A stretch of 20,983 bases of DNA from CAIWHR01 sp035541655. GTDB taxonomy: Bacteria > Pseudomonadota > Gammaproteobacteria > Burkholderiales > Casimicrobiaceae. A model generated the notes under the pieces. It did no database searches. It saw only the letters and a list, made by a program, of their open reading frames with translations, and had not been told where the DNA came from. Location of the stretch: NCBI GenBank assembly GCA_035541655.1, contig DATKMY010000124.1:1-20983 (forward strand), given 5' to 3'. The translations under genes and the position numbers were made by a program. Shown in pieces: positions 1 through 7,257 of the stretch (positions within the stretch are counted from its first letter, which is position 1; each line of letters opens with the position of its first letter).

Positions 1-282
1 CTCGCGTTCCCGGCGCCCTGGCGGAGAAAGCTCGGCGGCCTCGCGATCGGGATCATCGCCGTGCAGGGGCTCAACATGATCCGCGTGATCAGCCTCTTCT
101 ACCTGGGTCAGTGGAATTACCAGGCATTCGAGTGGGCGCATCTTTACGTCTGGCAGGCGTTGATCATGCTGGACGTGCTCGTCGTGTGGCTCGTCTGGGT
201 GCGCCTCCTTCCCGCGAGCGGTGCGTCCACCGGCCCGCCGGGCGGACCCTCCAGCGGATCGGCGGCGACCGCGTCGGCGTAG
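1..282 (+). CDS. xrtH: Exosortase, probably XrtH type (C-terminal fragment)
   Basis: The reading frame is open from the window edge, so only the last 93 residues are visible. Exosortases are multi-pass inner-membrane transpeptidases that cleave PEP-CTERM-like sorting signals. The fragment shows the last part of the catalytic core: an N-x-x-R-V segment (visible residues 25-29, Arg28) followed by a hydrophobic stretch with F-E-W-A-H (His47), which match the conserved Arg and His of the family; the catalytic Cys lies upstream, outside the window. It ends in a Ser/Gly/Pro-rich cytoplasmic-type tail. The XrtH subtype (the IPTLxxWG-CTERM system) is inferred from the sequence style and from the next gene, which resembles the XrtH-associated membrane protein. 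No sorting-signal substrate is present here. Confidence 0.75.
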   Translation, partial: LAFPAPWRRKLGGLAIGIIAVQGLNMIRVISLFYLGQWNYQAFEWAHLYVWQALIMLDVLVVWLVWVRLLPASGASTGPPGGPSSGSAATASA

Positions 283-308
283 CGAGCCGGGAGCCGCTTC
301 CCTCGGCG

Positions 309-878
309 ATGCGACTCGGCGGATTCGTCGTCAGGGCGCTGGGCTGGCTGCCCATCGCGTTCTTCGGCTGGTACGTCGCCGCGCCGATTCTGTTGTGGCC
401 GGCGGCGCTTCTCGTCAAGGGGATCTCCTGGGCGGGCCTCTCCGATCTCGTCGTCGCCATCGAGCAGTCGGGCGCCACGCTCACCTTCGTTACGTCGCTG
501 CGACCAGGGACGGGAGCGGCGCAGGCGGCGCGCGTCACCGTCGACGTCAACATGCTGGTCTATGCCTTCGGCCTGCCGCTCTATGCGGCGCTCGTGCTCG
601 CCGCGCGCGGGGCGAACTGGCCACTGCTCCTCGCCGCGGGTTACGCGGCGCTGACACCCGTCGTTGCCTGGGGCACGCTCGCCGATTTCCTGAAAAATAT
701 CGCCATCACCGCGGGGCCGCTGATCGCATCGCAGACCGGTTTTGCCGGGTGGCAGCGCGAGGTGATCGCGTTCGCCTATCAGCTCGGCGCCCTCATCCTT
801 CCCACCGTCGCCCCAGCGGTGCTATGGGTGCTGACCCACGACGCGTTCCTCGAGCGGATGAGGCGCGGCGCCGCCTGA
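309..878 (+). CDS. Exosortase H-associated membrane protein
   Basis: A 189-residue integral membrane protein with about four hydrophobic segments (roughly residues 11-33, 83-99, 104-122 and 152-175) and a hydrophilic loop at 62-80 between the first two. It follows the exosortase by 26 nt on the same strand, so the two are probably co-transcribed. I recognise it as resembling the membrane protein that accompanies XrtH; its biochemical role is unknown to me, and help with sorting-signal recognition or processing is only inference. ATG 309 was chosen because the hydrophobic segment begins soon after it; a GGGAG lies 15 nt upstream, a poor Shine-Dalgarno distance. A longer form starting inside the exosortase gene would add an Arg-rich non-homologous tail and was rejected. 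Confidence 0.72.
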   Translation: MRLGGFVVRALGWLPIAFFGWYVAAPILLWPAALLVKGISWAGLSDLVVAIEQSGATLTFVTSLRPGTGAAQAARVTVDVNMLVYAFGLPLYAALVLAARGANWPLLLAAGYAALTPVVAWGTLADFLKNIAITAGPLIASQTGFAGWQREVIAFAYQLGALILPTVAPAVLWVLTHDAFLERMRRGAA

Positions 879-894
879 CGGCCCGGCGGCCGTC
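877..894. terminator. Hairpin between convergent genes
   Basis: A perfect 7-bp stem (GACGGCC / GGCCGTC) with a 4-nt loop begins in the stop codon of the exosortase-associated gene and fills most of the 25 nt before the end of the convergent acyl-CoA synthetase gene. There is no U-tract on either strand, so it may slow or end transcription from both sides only weakly, or be a barrier to antisense reading. Confidence 0.35.
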
Positions 895-903
895 GATACG
901 GGC

Positions 904-2601
904 TCACAGCGCGCCGGGCATCGCCTTTCTCGCGCGTTCGCGCTCGCGCAATACGCGCCGCTGCACCTTGCCGGTGGTCGTCATCGGCAGTGCGTCGATG
1001 AACTCGATCTCCCTCGGGTACTCGTAGGGCGCGAGCGAGCGCCGGACGTGCCGCTGGATGTCTTCTTCGAGCCCGGGCGTAGCGGTGTAGCCCGCGGCGA
1101 GCACGACGAACGCCTTGACGATGTTGCCGCGCGTCTCGTCCGGCGACGGGACGACTGCGGCGTTTGCCACGGCGGGATGCTTGACCAGGCAGTTCTCGAT
1201 CTCCGATGGCCCGATCCGGTAGCCGGCGGCCTTGAACATGTCGTCGGCGCGCCCCTGATACCAGAGATAGCCTTCGGCGTCGCGCTTCGCGAGGTCGCCG
1301 GTGCGGCACCAGTCGCCGGTGAACTTGCGCGCGGTTCCCTCGGGATTCTTGAAGTATTCGAGGAAGAAGATGGGGTCGCGCGAGCCGTCCGGCGACGTGC
1401 GATTCACCGCGACCTCGCCCACTTCGCCATCGGCGACGCTCTGCCCGGCGTCGTCGATCACTGCGATGCGGTGTCCAGGGTAGGGCCGTCCCATCGACCC
1501 GGGCTTCGCCGGCCAGAGCAGATGCGAGTTGCCGACGATGTAGTTCATCTCGGTCTGGCCGAACATTTCGTTCACCGTCACCCCGAGCGCATCGCGCGCC
1601 CATTCGAAGACGGTGGTGCCGACCGACTCGCCCGCGCTCATCACGCTGCGCAGCCGCAGATCGAAGCGTTCGCGAGGGCGAGGAAACGCCTTCATCATCA
1701 TCTTGAGCGCAGTCGGGAAGATGAACGCGTTGCGCACGCCGTACCTCGCCATCAGCGAGAGCGCGCGCTCCGGGTCGAAACGGCCGCGATAGCCGACGAT
1801 CGGCTGCCCGAAGTAGAGCGTAGGCAGCAGCGCATCCATGAGGCCGCCGGTCCACGCCCAGTCGGCGGGCGACCAGAACAGGTCGCCCTCGAGCGGATAG
1901 CCGTCGTGCGAGTGGACGAATCCCGACAGATTGCCGAGCAGGCACTGGTGCGGCATCAGCGCACCCTTGGGCGGACCCGTGGTTCCGCTCGTGTAGACGA
2001 TGATCGCCGGATCGGTGGGCGCCGTGTCGGCGCAGGCGAACTCCGGCGAGCCGCGCTCGAGCAGCGCTTCGAAGGGGGTAATCCAGCTTTCCCGCGCGCC
2101 GGCGACGCCGACGATCGTCGCGACGGCCGGACAGCGATCGCGGATCGGCGCGAAGTTCGGCAGCGATTGCGGGTCGACGAACGCGACCTTCGCTTCCGAG
2201 TCGACGAGGCGGTACTCGAGTGCATCGGGCCCGAAGAGGAACGACAGCGGCACCGTGATCGCGCCGAGCTGATAGACCGCGATGTGCGCGATCGCGGTCT
2301 CCGGTCGCTGTGGGAGGATCAGCGCGACCTTGTCGCCGGGGCGGACGCCGAGCGCGGCGAGGGCGTTCGACACGCGATTGGCGCTTTGCTGGAGATCCCA
2401 GAACGTATGCGCGCTGCGGGCGCCGGACTCGTCTTCCCAGTACATCGCGAAGCGCGCCCGGTCGCTCCCCCAGCGGCCGCAGCAAGCGCGCGCGATGTTG
2501 AAGCGGGGAGGGACCTCCCAGCGATACGCCGCGCAGATCTCGCTGTAGCGGTCGACGCCCACCGCGGTCGCCTCAAGCGCTGCCCGTGTGGACTGCGCCA
2601 T
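904..2601 (-). CDS. AMP-forming acyl-CoA synthetase (AMP-binding family)
   Basis: A 565-residue member of the acyl-adenylate-forming superfamily, which activates a carboxylic acid with ATP and transfers it to CoA. Core motifs are all present: the phosphate loop YTSGTTGPPKG (residues 203-213), FGQTE (347-351), the TGD ribose-binding motif (434-436), the hinge GRADDMFKAAGYRI (450-463) and the catalytic lysine in TGKVQRR (Lys545). The overall form is closest to the medium-chain acyl-CoA and acetyl-CoA-like synthetases; the substrate cannot be read from the sequence. It lies downstream of the PilZ-like gene and overlaps it by 29 bp with ATG 2601. A GTG at 2562 with a GAGG seven nt upstream would start 11 nt after the upstream stop and fits the family N-terminus better, so the first 13 residues are doubtful. 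Confidence 0.93.
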   Translation of the reverse strand: MAQSTRAALEATAVGVDRYSEICAAYRWEVPPRFNIARACCGRWGSDRARFAMYWEDESGARSAHTFWDLQQSANRVSNALAALGVRPGDKVALILPQRPETAIAHIAVYQLGAITVPLSFLFGPDALEYRLVDSEAKVAFVDPQSLPNFAPIRDRCPAVATIVGVAGARESWITPFEALLERGSPEFACADTAPTDPAIIVYTSGTTGPPKGALMPHQCLLGNLSGFVHSHDGYPLEGDLFWSPADWAWTGGLMDALLPTLYFGQPIVGYRGRFDPERALSLMARYGVRNAFIFPTALKMMMKAFPRPRERFDLRLRSVMSAGESVGTTVFEWARDALGVTVNEMFGQTEMNYIVGNSHLLWPAKPGSMGRPYPGHRIAVIDDAGQSVADGEVGEVAVNRTSPDGSRDPIFFLEYFKNPEGTARKFTGDWCRTGDLAKRDAEGYLWYQGRADDMFKAAGYRIGPSEIENCLVKHPAVANAAVVPSPDETRGNIVKAFVVLAAGYTATPGLEEDIQRHVRRSLAPYEYPREIEFIDALPMTTTGKVQRRVLRERERARKAMPGAL

Positions 2602-4267
2602 CGACTTCGAGCGGCTCGATCACCGTCCACACCCAGTCGTGGTGCTGCTCGAGCACGCGTCCGTACCGGATGACGAGCTGCGAGCCGGGCGTCTGCAGCG
2701 TATAGCGCCGCGACGGCTGATATTCGACGGGCGGGATGATCAGCGATCGGACGGGAGGCTCGCCGGCGCGCCGGCTGTACGACAGGAACAGCGCGCCGAA
2801 CCGGCGTCCCGCCATCGGATCGTATTCGCCGTCGACGGCGTAGTCGCCCTCGCGCGCCTTGCGCTGCTCGATCAGATTGGCTGCGGTGAGCGTGTTCGCG
2901 ATGAGCTGCAGGCCGATCTCGGCGTTATCGGCCGAAAGGCGCCGCATCCGGCGGACGATTCCGAGCGCCCAGCTGCTTTCGCCACGCCGGTGCACGGCGA
3001 CGAGCATGCTCAGCTTGACCTCGGTGGCGACGGGAGTCGGCGCCAGAAGCCTGAATCCGGACACGCTCATGTCCTTCATCTCCCACGGCCCGCCTGGCGC
3101 GGCGAACGCGGCGAGGCGCCGGCGGACCATCTCGTTGCGAGTGTCGGGCTGGGCGGAGCGCGAACGTCCGAACGTGGCGAGATCCATCGCGCTCGCGAAG
3201 CTGCGGCCGCCGCTGAACTCCGCAGCCCCGAGCGTCCTCTCCTCGGCCAGGAAGCCCGAGATGTTGGTGAACCCGACGATCGCGTCGACGGCGCCGCTCG
3301 TCGGTATCCGCTCGCCGCGCCGCGCGAGCGGCCTGAACTCCGGGTCGAGCCTCGAGCAGAGCGTCACCAACAGATCGAGCCGCTCTCGCTGCGGGGCGGT
3401 CTTATCGGAGCGGGGCTGGTTCTTGAGCGCCTGTTCGAGCTCGGTCCGATTCTGCAGCAGCCGCGCGTGGAGCGTTCGTGAGTCGACGAAAAGCACGCGT
3501 CCTTCGAGCGGGCCGACCGACCTCCGCTTCAAGCCGGCACCGCTCGCGAGATCGACATAGAACGTCGCGGCGGCCTGCGGCTCGAGCGTGAGTCGGAGGG
3601 GGCGGCACCAGTCTTCGAGTTGCTGCGACAGCCATTCGATCTGGCGCGGTGTCATGTTTCCGGGGTCCGCCTGATCGAGAAGCAGCACCTGCAGATACTC
3701 GCGCTCGATTGTCGTCGCGCCTGCCCCGTGGGCGAGCTGAAGCGGCTGCCGCTCGAGCTGGTGGGAGCATGCGCGCATGAACAGCGCGTGCAGCTCGGCC
3801 CATTTTGCGGGGATCCAGCGCTCGCAGCGATAACGCCTGAGCTTCGCATCGCGGCCGAGATGCGCGATCTCTCGCGCGATGAGCTCCGCCAGCATTGACA
3901 GCCAGCGGCTGTGCTGCCCTCGGTCGATGGTTTCGCGCGCGAAGCCCGCATAGCAGGCGCGGAAGCCCTGGGTGAGGTCGAACAGCGCGCGCCAGAGCTG
4001 GCCTTCGAGCTTTGGTGAGCGATTCGCGATCTCGGTGTACTGCGTCATCAGCGTGCGCACGAGGCCCCGCGTCTGCGCGTCGACGCGGAAGACGGCCGCC
4101 AGCATCGATGGCGTACGCTGCGCCGTGCGGTCCGAGGTTGCGTTGAGCGCGTCCAGCACCTCGCGCTGAACGACGAGCGGGTCGTTGAACGGAAGGGTGG
4201 CGAGCCAGCGCTGCGCGGATCGAGCGTCGCGTAAGGGGGCGTGCGATCGTCGTCGAATTTTGAACAT
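2573..4267 (-). CDS. PilZ-like domain protein of unknown function
   Basis: A 564-residue protein, mostly alpha-helical by composition, without signal peptide or membrane segment. I recognise no full-length family. Residues ~376-460 look like a PilZ domain: an Arg-rich stretch (RRR at 382-384), then DMSVSG (399-404), which fits the [D/N]-x-S-x-x-G half of the cyclic-di-GMP motif, and a WALGIVRR strand (433-440). A clean R-x3-R is not visible (R-x4-R at 377-382), so ligand binding is uncertain. ATG 4267 was chosen because the protein-like sequence starts there; in-frame ATGs at 4444 and 4507 would add a low-complexity tail read from the divergent regulatory region. It is the first gene of a pair with the acyl-CoA synthetase and is divergent from the CarH-like regulator, which may control it. 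Confidence 0.78.
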   Translation of the reverse strand: MFKIRRRSHAPLRDARSAQRWLATLPFNDPLVVQREVLDALNATSDRTAQRTPSMLAAVFRVDAQTRGLVRTLMTQYTEIANRSPKLEGQLWRALFDLTQGFRACYAGFARETIDRGQHSRWLSMLAELIAREIAHLGRDAKLRRYRCERWIPAKWAELHALFMRACSHQLERQPLQLAHGAGATTIEREYLQVLLLDQADPGNMTPRQIEWLSQQLEDWCRPLRLTLEPQAAATFYVDLASGAGLKRRSVGPLEGRVLFVDSRTLHARLLQNRTELEQALKNQPRSDKTAPQRERLDLLVTLCSRLDPEFRPLARRGERIPTSGAVDAIVGFTNISGFLAEERTLGAAEFSGGRSFASAMDLATFGRSRSAQPDTRNEMVRRRLAAFAAPGGPWEMKDMSVSGFRLLAPTPVATEVKLSMLVAVHRRGESSWALGIVRRMRRLSADNAEIGLQLIANTLTAANLIEQRKAREGDYAVDGEYDPMAGRRFGALFLSYSRRAGEPPVRSLIIPPVEYQPSRRYTLQTPGSQLVIRYGRVLEQHHDWVWTVIEPLEVDGAVHTGSA

Positions 4268-4487
4268 CGGGGGCGGAGCGTGTTCCCGTCGCGTGAAAGG
4301 TCGCGGCCAGCGAACCCCAAGAAGGCTCCCCACGAACGCCCTGTGTTCGGTGTCGGTCGCGACCTCCGCTTCGGGGAGACTTTCGCCGCGGTGCGCCAAA
4401 ATACCCGACTTGCGGATTTCATCGACCGAATCCGCCTGAATCATCGCGCAAAGCGGACGCTCGGGCAATACGAGAGCGGAGCTATTG

Positions 4488-4516
4488 GCACGCATCGTGC
4501 ATGGCACGACACGTGT
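4488..4516. promoter_or_regulatory. Cluster of short palindromes in divergent intergenic region
   Basis: The roughly 390 nt between the PilZ-like start (4267) and the regulator start (4658) hold no convincing gene. In it are an inverted repeat GCACG-cat-CGTGC (4488-4500), the overlapping GTGC-atg-GCAC, and the perfect 8-bp palindrome ACACGTGT (4509-4516). These are candidates for protein binding sites serving one or both divergent genes. No good -35/-10 pair is obvious. Confidence 0.3.
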
Positions 4517-4615
4517 TCCACAGCTACCGTTCGAAGGCTATACCGCCGACGACCATGGGGTTGTTCGACGGGAAAAACAGGTTTTGGGTTCCTCGAGACA
4601 ACTGTGCAGAACAGC

Positions 4616-4637
4616 TTGCGTCGGGAGAGTGACGCAA
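4616..4637. promoter_or_regulatory. Inverted repeat operator candidate before CarH-like regulator
   Basis: TTGCGTC (4616-4622) and its exact reverse complement GACGCAA (4631-4637) are separated by 8 nt, giving a 22-bp dyad. It ends six nt before the AGGGAAA Shine-Dalgarno (4644-4650) of the regulator gene. The size fits a dimeric HTH regulator site, so autoregulation is a reasonable inference. As RNA the same repeat could form a 7-bp hairpin just ahead of the ribosome binding site. Confidence 0.4.
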
Positions 4638-4657
4638 AACGCTAGGGAAAGACGACG

Positions 4658-5716
4658 ATGGGCATTCTGATCAAGGCGCCGGCCCGCCGGCGTGAGCCGC
4701 CGACAGAACCGGTCGAGGTTTCGGTGCCGGTGGCCGACACGCGCGGTGCCCTACACATCCGGGAGGTTGTCCGGATTGCGGGGCTGCGGCGCGAACAACT
4801 CTACATGTGGCAGCGCCGCTACGGCTTTCCGGCGCCCCTGCGCGACAGTTTCGGAGATCGCGTGTACCCGCCCGACCAGGTCGCGCGGCTGAAGCTCATC
4901 AAGCAGCTCCTCTCCGAGGGCTGGCGCGCCGGTGCGGTCGTGCCGCTCACTGAGTCGGTGCTTCAGTCGATGCTGGGACTCACCGTCGAAGACCCGGCAC
5001 CGCTTCCCGACGAGATCGAGACGGGGGTGAAGCACCTCGCGCAGCACCGGGTCGCCGAGTTGCAGACGCACCTGTCGAAGCTCCTCGTGAGCCAGGGCAC
5101 GCGGAAGTTTCTCGAAACGACGTTGATTCCGCTCAACGAGGCGGTGCACGAGCGCGTCGTCCGCGGCGAGATGGAGAACTTCCAGGAGCTGCGCTTCGGC
5201 GACCTCGCACAGCGGCTGCTGCGCGACGTCACGCGCCTCGTGCGTCCGGCGCGCGACGGGCGCCAGGTGCTGCTCGCCACACCGCCCAACGACCCCAATC
5301 AGCTCGGGCTCGCGATTCTCGAGCTGCTGCTGTTCACCGAAGGTGTCAACTGCCTGACGCTCGGCACCGGCGTTCCGGCGCAAGAGATCGCGGGCGCTGC
5401 CGCTGCATACAGGGCGAGCGTCGTCGTCCTGCTGTTCGATCGCGGCATCTCCGGCAAGATCGCCGGACAGGAGATCCGTTCGCTGCGCAGCCAGCTCGTG
5501 CGCGCCATTCCGCTCGTGGTGAGCGGACGGGCGGTGAACCTGCTCGCGAAGCCGATCGAGGACGTGCAGACGGCGGCGGATTTCAGCTCGATCATGACGA
5601 TGATGCGCGAGCTCGGCCTTACGTCGCAAACGCCGCCGCAGATGCCGTCGGTGCAGGCACTGCAGAGCTCGCTCGGAACCTACAACCTGTTGCCGGAGAC
5701 TCCCGCGCGGGCGTAG
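4658..5716 (+). CDS. MerR-family regulator, CarH/LitR-like, lacking cobalamin ligands
   Basis: A 352-residue regulator. Residues ~31-105 form a MerR-type winged HTH (ALHIREVVRIAGLRREQLYM, then W51-x2-RYGFP). Residues ~118-195 match the four-helix bundle and ~200-320 the Rossmann-like B12-binding domain of CarH/LitR photoreceptors (PP at 209-210, LG at 216-217, TLGTGVP at 234-240). In that family W-x9-EH and E-x-H-x2-G hold adenosylcobalamin; here they read V167-x9-EL178 and D212-x-N214-x2-G217, so Trp and both histidines are absent. It is therefore unlikely to bind cobalamin in the known way. The start is supported by AGGGAAA seven nt upstream. It is divergent from the PilZ-like/acyl-CoA synthetase pair, a likely target, and may autoregulate through the dyad at 4616-4637. 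Confidence 0.88.
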   Translation: MGILIKAPARRREPPTEPVEVSVPVADTRGALHIREVVRIAGLRREQLYMWQRRYGFPAPLRDSFGDRVYPPDQVARLKLIKQLLSEGWRAGAVVPLTESVLQSMLGLTVEDPAPLPDEIETGVKHLAQHRVAELQTHLSKLLVSQGTRKFLETTLIPLNEAVHERVVRGEMENFQELRFGDLAQRLLRDVTRLVRPARDGRQVLLATPPNDPNQLGLAILELLLFTEGVNCLTLGTGVPAQEIAGAAAAYRASVVVLLFDRGISGKIAGQEIRSLRSQLVRAIPLVVSGRAVNLLAKPIEDVQTAADFSSIMTMMRELGLTSQTPPQMPSVQALQSSLGTYNLLPETPARA

Positions 5717-5725
5717 GCTTCGCGT

Positions 5726-5902
5726 GTGGATGCGGCAGCCGGATCTCACCTACCCGAACCGAGCGCGGCGCTCGCCCGCGCGCGCCGTGCGTTCTGGCAC
5801 ACGCTCGGCCTCATTGCCGCCGCGCTGCTCGCGTACGCCGTGTGGCGCGGCTATCAGAGTCCGGACCTGATCCTCGATCTGTCTGCGTTGCGCCTCTGCT
5901 GA
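5726..5902 (+). CDS. Small single-pass membrane protein, unknown
   Basis: A 58-residue frame begins at GTG 5726, nine nt after the regulator stop and in the same frame. It has a polar, Arg-containing N-terminus, one hydrophobic helix (about residues 28-45, TLGLIAAALLAYAVWRGY) and a conserved-looking tail SPDLILDLSALRLC ending in Cys. Codon use is like the neighbours (GC-rich third positions). No family recognised. Its position suggests co-transcription with the regulator. It could be a chance frame, but a clean N-in membrane topology followed by an amphipathic tail argues for a real gene. Confidence 0.55.
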   Translation: MDAAAGSHLPEPSAALARARRAFWHTLGLIAAALLAYAVWRGYQSPDLILDLSALRLC

Positions 5903-5928
5903 ACGGCTGTCGGGGCCGAAGTCCTCTT

Positions 5929-5962
5929 CGCGGGCCTCGGAAGCGCGCGAGCCTCGCCCGCG
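5929..5962. terminator. Hairpin between convergent genes
   Basis: CGCGGGC (5929-5935) pairs perfectly with GCCCGCG (5956-5962), and inside the 20-nt loop CTCG and CGAG can pair again. It lies in the 72-nt gap between the small membrane protein and the convergent paiB-like gene. No U-tract follows on either strand, so intrinsic termination is uncertain. Confidence 0.35.
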
Positions 5963-5974
5963 TCGGAGCTCCGT

Positions 5975-6604
5975 TCAGCCTTCCGCGGCGAGCGCGCGCA
6001 TCCAAGCCGCGGTCGCTTCCGCGTCCGCGTAGCCTTCGCCGGCGAGCCCCACAGTGACACGCTCGCGGTCCTCGCGCGAGCGGTTCTGCGAGAGCTTGAG
6101 CTTCACGTCGACGCGCGTCACCCGGATCCGAAAGCCGACGATCGCGTTGAGCATCGCATCGAGGCGCGCACCCGTAAGACCGAGCGCCCACGGTTGCGCG
6201 CGCTCGGATTCGAAGCGCGCGACCAGCATGTCGACTGCGTTGCGCGTCTCGCCCGAATCGCGGGCCAGCTCGATCCTGCCGTGCGCGTGGACGACGGCGT
6301 AGTTCCACGTCGGCACCGCGCCCGCCGGATCGGCGTACCACGAGGGAGTCACGTAGGCGTGCGGTCCGTGGAAGATCGCGAGCGAATCCGCGCCCGCCGC
6401 GGCGCCCGCATGCGGATTGGCGCGCGCGAAATGGCCGTGCAGCGTGCCATGCTCGCCGTTGGCGATGTGCAGGAGCGGCAGATGGGTGACGAAGGGCTCG
6501 CTTGCCGACGGCGTTACGAGCGTCGCGAACGGATGATCACGGAAGATGCGCTCCGCAGCCTTGCGGTCGCGCGCCGCGAAATGCTTCGGGATGTAGACAC
6601 TCAT
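5975..6604 (-). CDS. paiB: FMN-binding split-barrel protein, PaiB family
   Basis: A 209-residue protein of the PaiB type, a flavin-binding split-barrel family first described as a negative regulator of protease and sporulation genes in Bacillus. The family hallmarks are visible: the opening MSVYIPKHF, the FATLVT and THLPLL strands (residues 26-31 and 40-45), GHFARANPH (57-65), the FHGPHAYVTPSWY motif (78-90) and VPTWNYAVVHAHG (97-109). Length is normal for the family. ATG 6604 has AGGGA nine nt upstream. It is the last gene of the proS operon, 26 nt after the BPH peptidase. Its role in proteobacteria is not established; a flavin-dependent oxidoreductase or regulator are both possible. Confidence 0.9.
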   Translation of the reverse strand: MSVYIPKHFAARDRKAAERIFRDHPFATLVTPSASEPFVTHLPLLHIANGEHGTLHGHFARANPHAGAAAGADSLAIFHGPHAYVTPSWYADPAGAVPTWNYAVVHAHGRIELARDSGETRNAVDMLVARFESERAQPWALGLTGARLDAMLNAIVGFRIRVTRVDVKLKLSQNRSREDRERVTVGLAGEGYADAEATAAWMRALAAEG

Positions 6605-6630
6605 CCGGTCGAGTCCCTGGTGTCGGCTGC

Positions 6631-7200
6631 CTAGCGCTTCGCGGTCAGCGTGTAGACGGTCATCGGCAACCCGGAGTTGCGGTCGAAGGTGGCCCCTGCC
6701 TCGATTCCCGCTCGCGCGATCGCGACGGCGGACTTGAGCTTCGGATACTGCGTATACATCGCGCCCAGCGCGAACTCGCGGCCCGATCCCGCCGCCCAGT
6801 ATTGCGAGTATTCGAACACCTCGCGCATCGAATAGATGCCGAAGATCCCGTACTCGTTGGCGACGAGCGCCGTCATCTGCGTCGATTCGTACGGATCGTC
6901 CTCTTCTTCCTTCGGATTGAGGAAGTGCTGCTCCTTGAGGATCGGGTGCAGCTTGCGGAACGTCTCGAAGATCGCGGCCTTGTCGGAGAAGTCGAGGTCG
7001 TCGTGCTTGGCGAGGATGCTCTGGAAGACGAGCTGGTGCGCAGCGCTGCCGCAAAGGCCGATGTAGGTGCCCTTGTAATGGATGATCTTCTCGGAGCTGC
7101 GGTCGTACTGTGCGGACAGGCGCGTGTCGCCGAAGGTCGTCAGCGAATCGGCGGCGATGGCGATTTCGTCGTTCTTGCGAACGGCAACGATCGTTGTCAT
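6631..7200 (-). CDS. Betaproteobacterial proteasome homologue (BPH), Thr1 peptidase
   Basis: A 189-residue Ntn-hydrolase of the proteasome beta/HslV superfamily. After removal of Met1 the N-terminus is TTIVAV, giving the Thr1 nucleophile. Counted from Thr1, Asp17 (in AADS) is exactly in place, the Lys33 equivalent is Lys37 after a four-residue insertion, Ser138 lies in AGSGREFALGA (the family GSG), and Asp172-x-x-Ser175-Gly matches the D166-x-x-S169 pair of proteasome beta subunits. It is longer than typical HslV, and no hslU or other ATPase is adjacent, which fits the BPH family, described as double-ring particles in betaproteobacteria with unknown physiological role and partner. It has no propeptide. 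It lies 52 nt after gluQ and 26 nt before paiB, and may have its own -10 at 7257-7252. Confidence 0.88.
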   Translation of the reverse strand: MTTIVAVRKNDEIAIAADSLTTFGDTRLSAQYDRSSEKIIHYKGTYIGLCGSAAHQLVFQSILAKHDDLDFSDKAAIFETFRKLHPILKEQHFLNPKEEEDDPYESTQMTALVANEYGIFGIYSMREVFEYSQYWAAGSGREFALGAMYTQYPKLKSAVAIARAGIEAGATFDRNSGLPMTVYTLTAKR

Positions 7201-7251
7201 GGGTTCTCGAGCGCGGGGCGCGCGCGGGACGGGCGGCGCGGGAAATCGCGA

Positions 7252-7257
7252 ATTATA
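7252..7257 (-). promoter_or_regulatory. Candidate internal -10 box before BPH gene
   Basis: A perfect TATAAT on the minus strand spans the stop codon of gluQ, 51 nt before the BPH start. No convincing -35 is seen at 16-19 nt upstream. If used, it would give a leader of about 45 nt and allow BPH and paiB to be expressed apart from the tRNA synthetase genes. The TAA stop may make the match partly accidental. Confidence 0.3.

Noticed and set aside
1048..2673. A 541-codon plus-strand frame opposite the acyl-CoA synthetase
   Set aside because: Antisense shadow; Arg/Ala/Asp-rich, no family resemblance, no ribosome site.
4268..4507. N-terminal 80-residue extension of the PilZ-like protein
   Set aside because: Low similarity to protein sequence, covers the palindrome-rich control region, and the protein-like part begins at ATG 4267.
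6631..7200. Calling the Thr1 peptidase HslV
   Set aside because: No hslU nearby, longer chain, shifted Lys and the D-x-x-S pair of beta subunits, all fitting BPH better.
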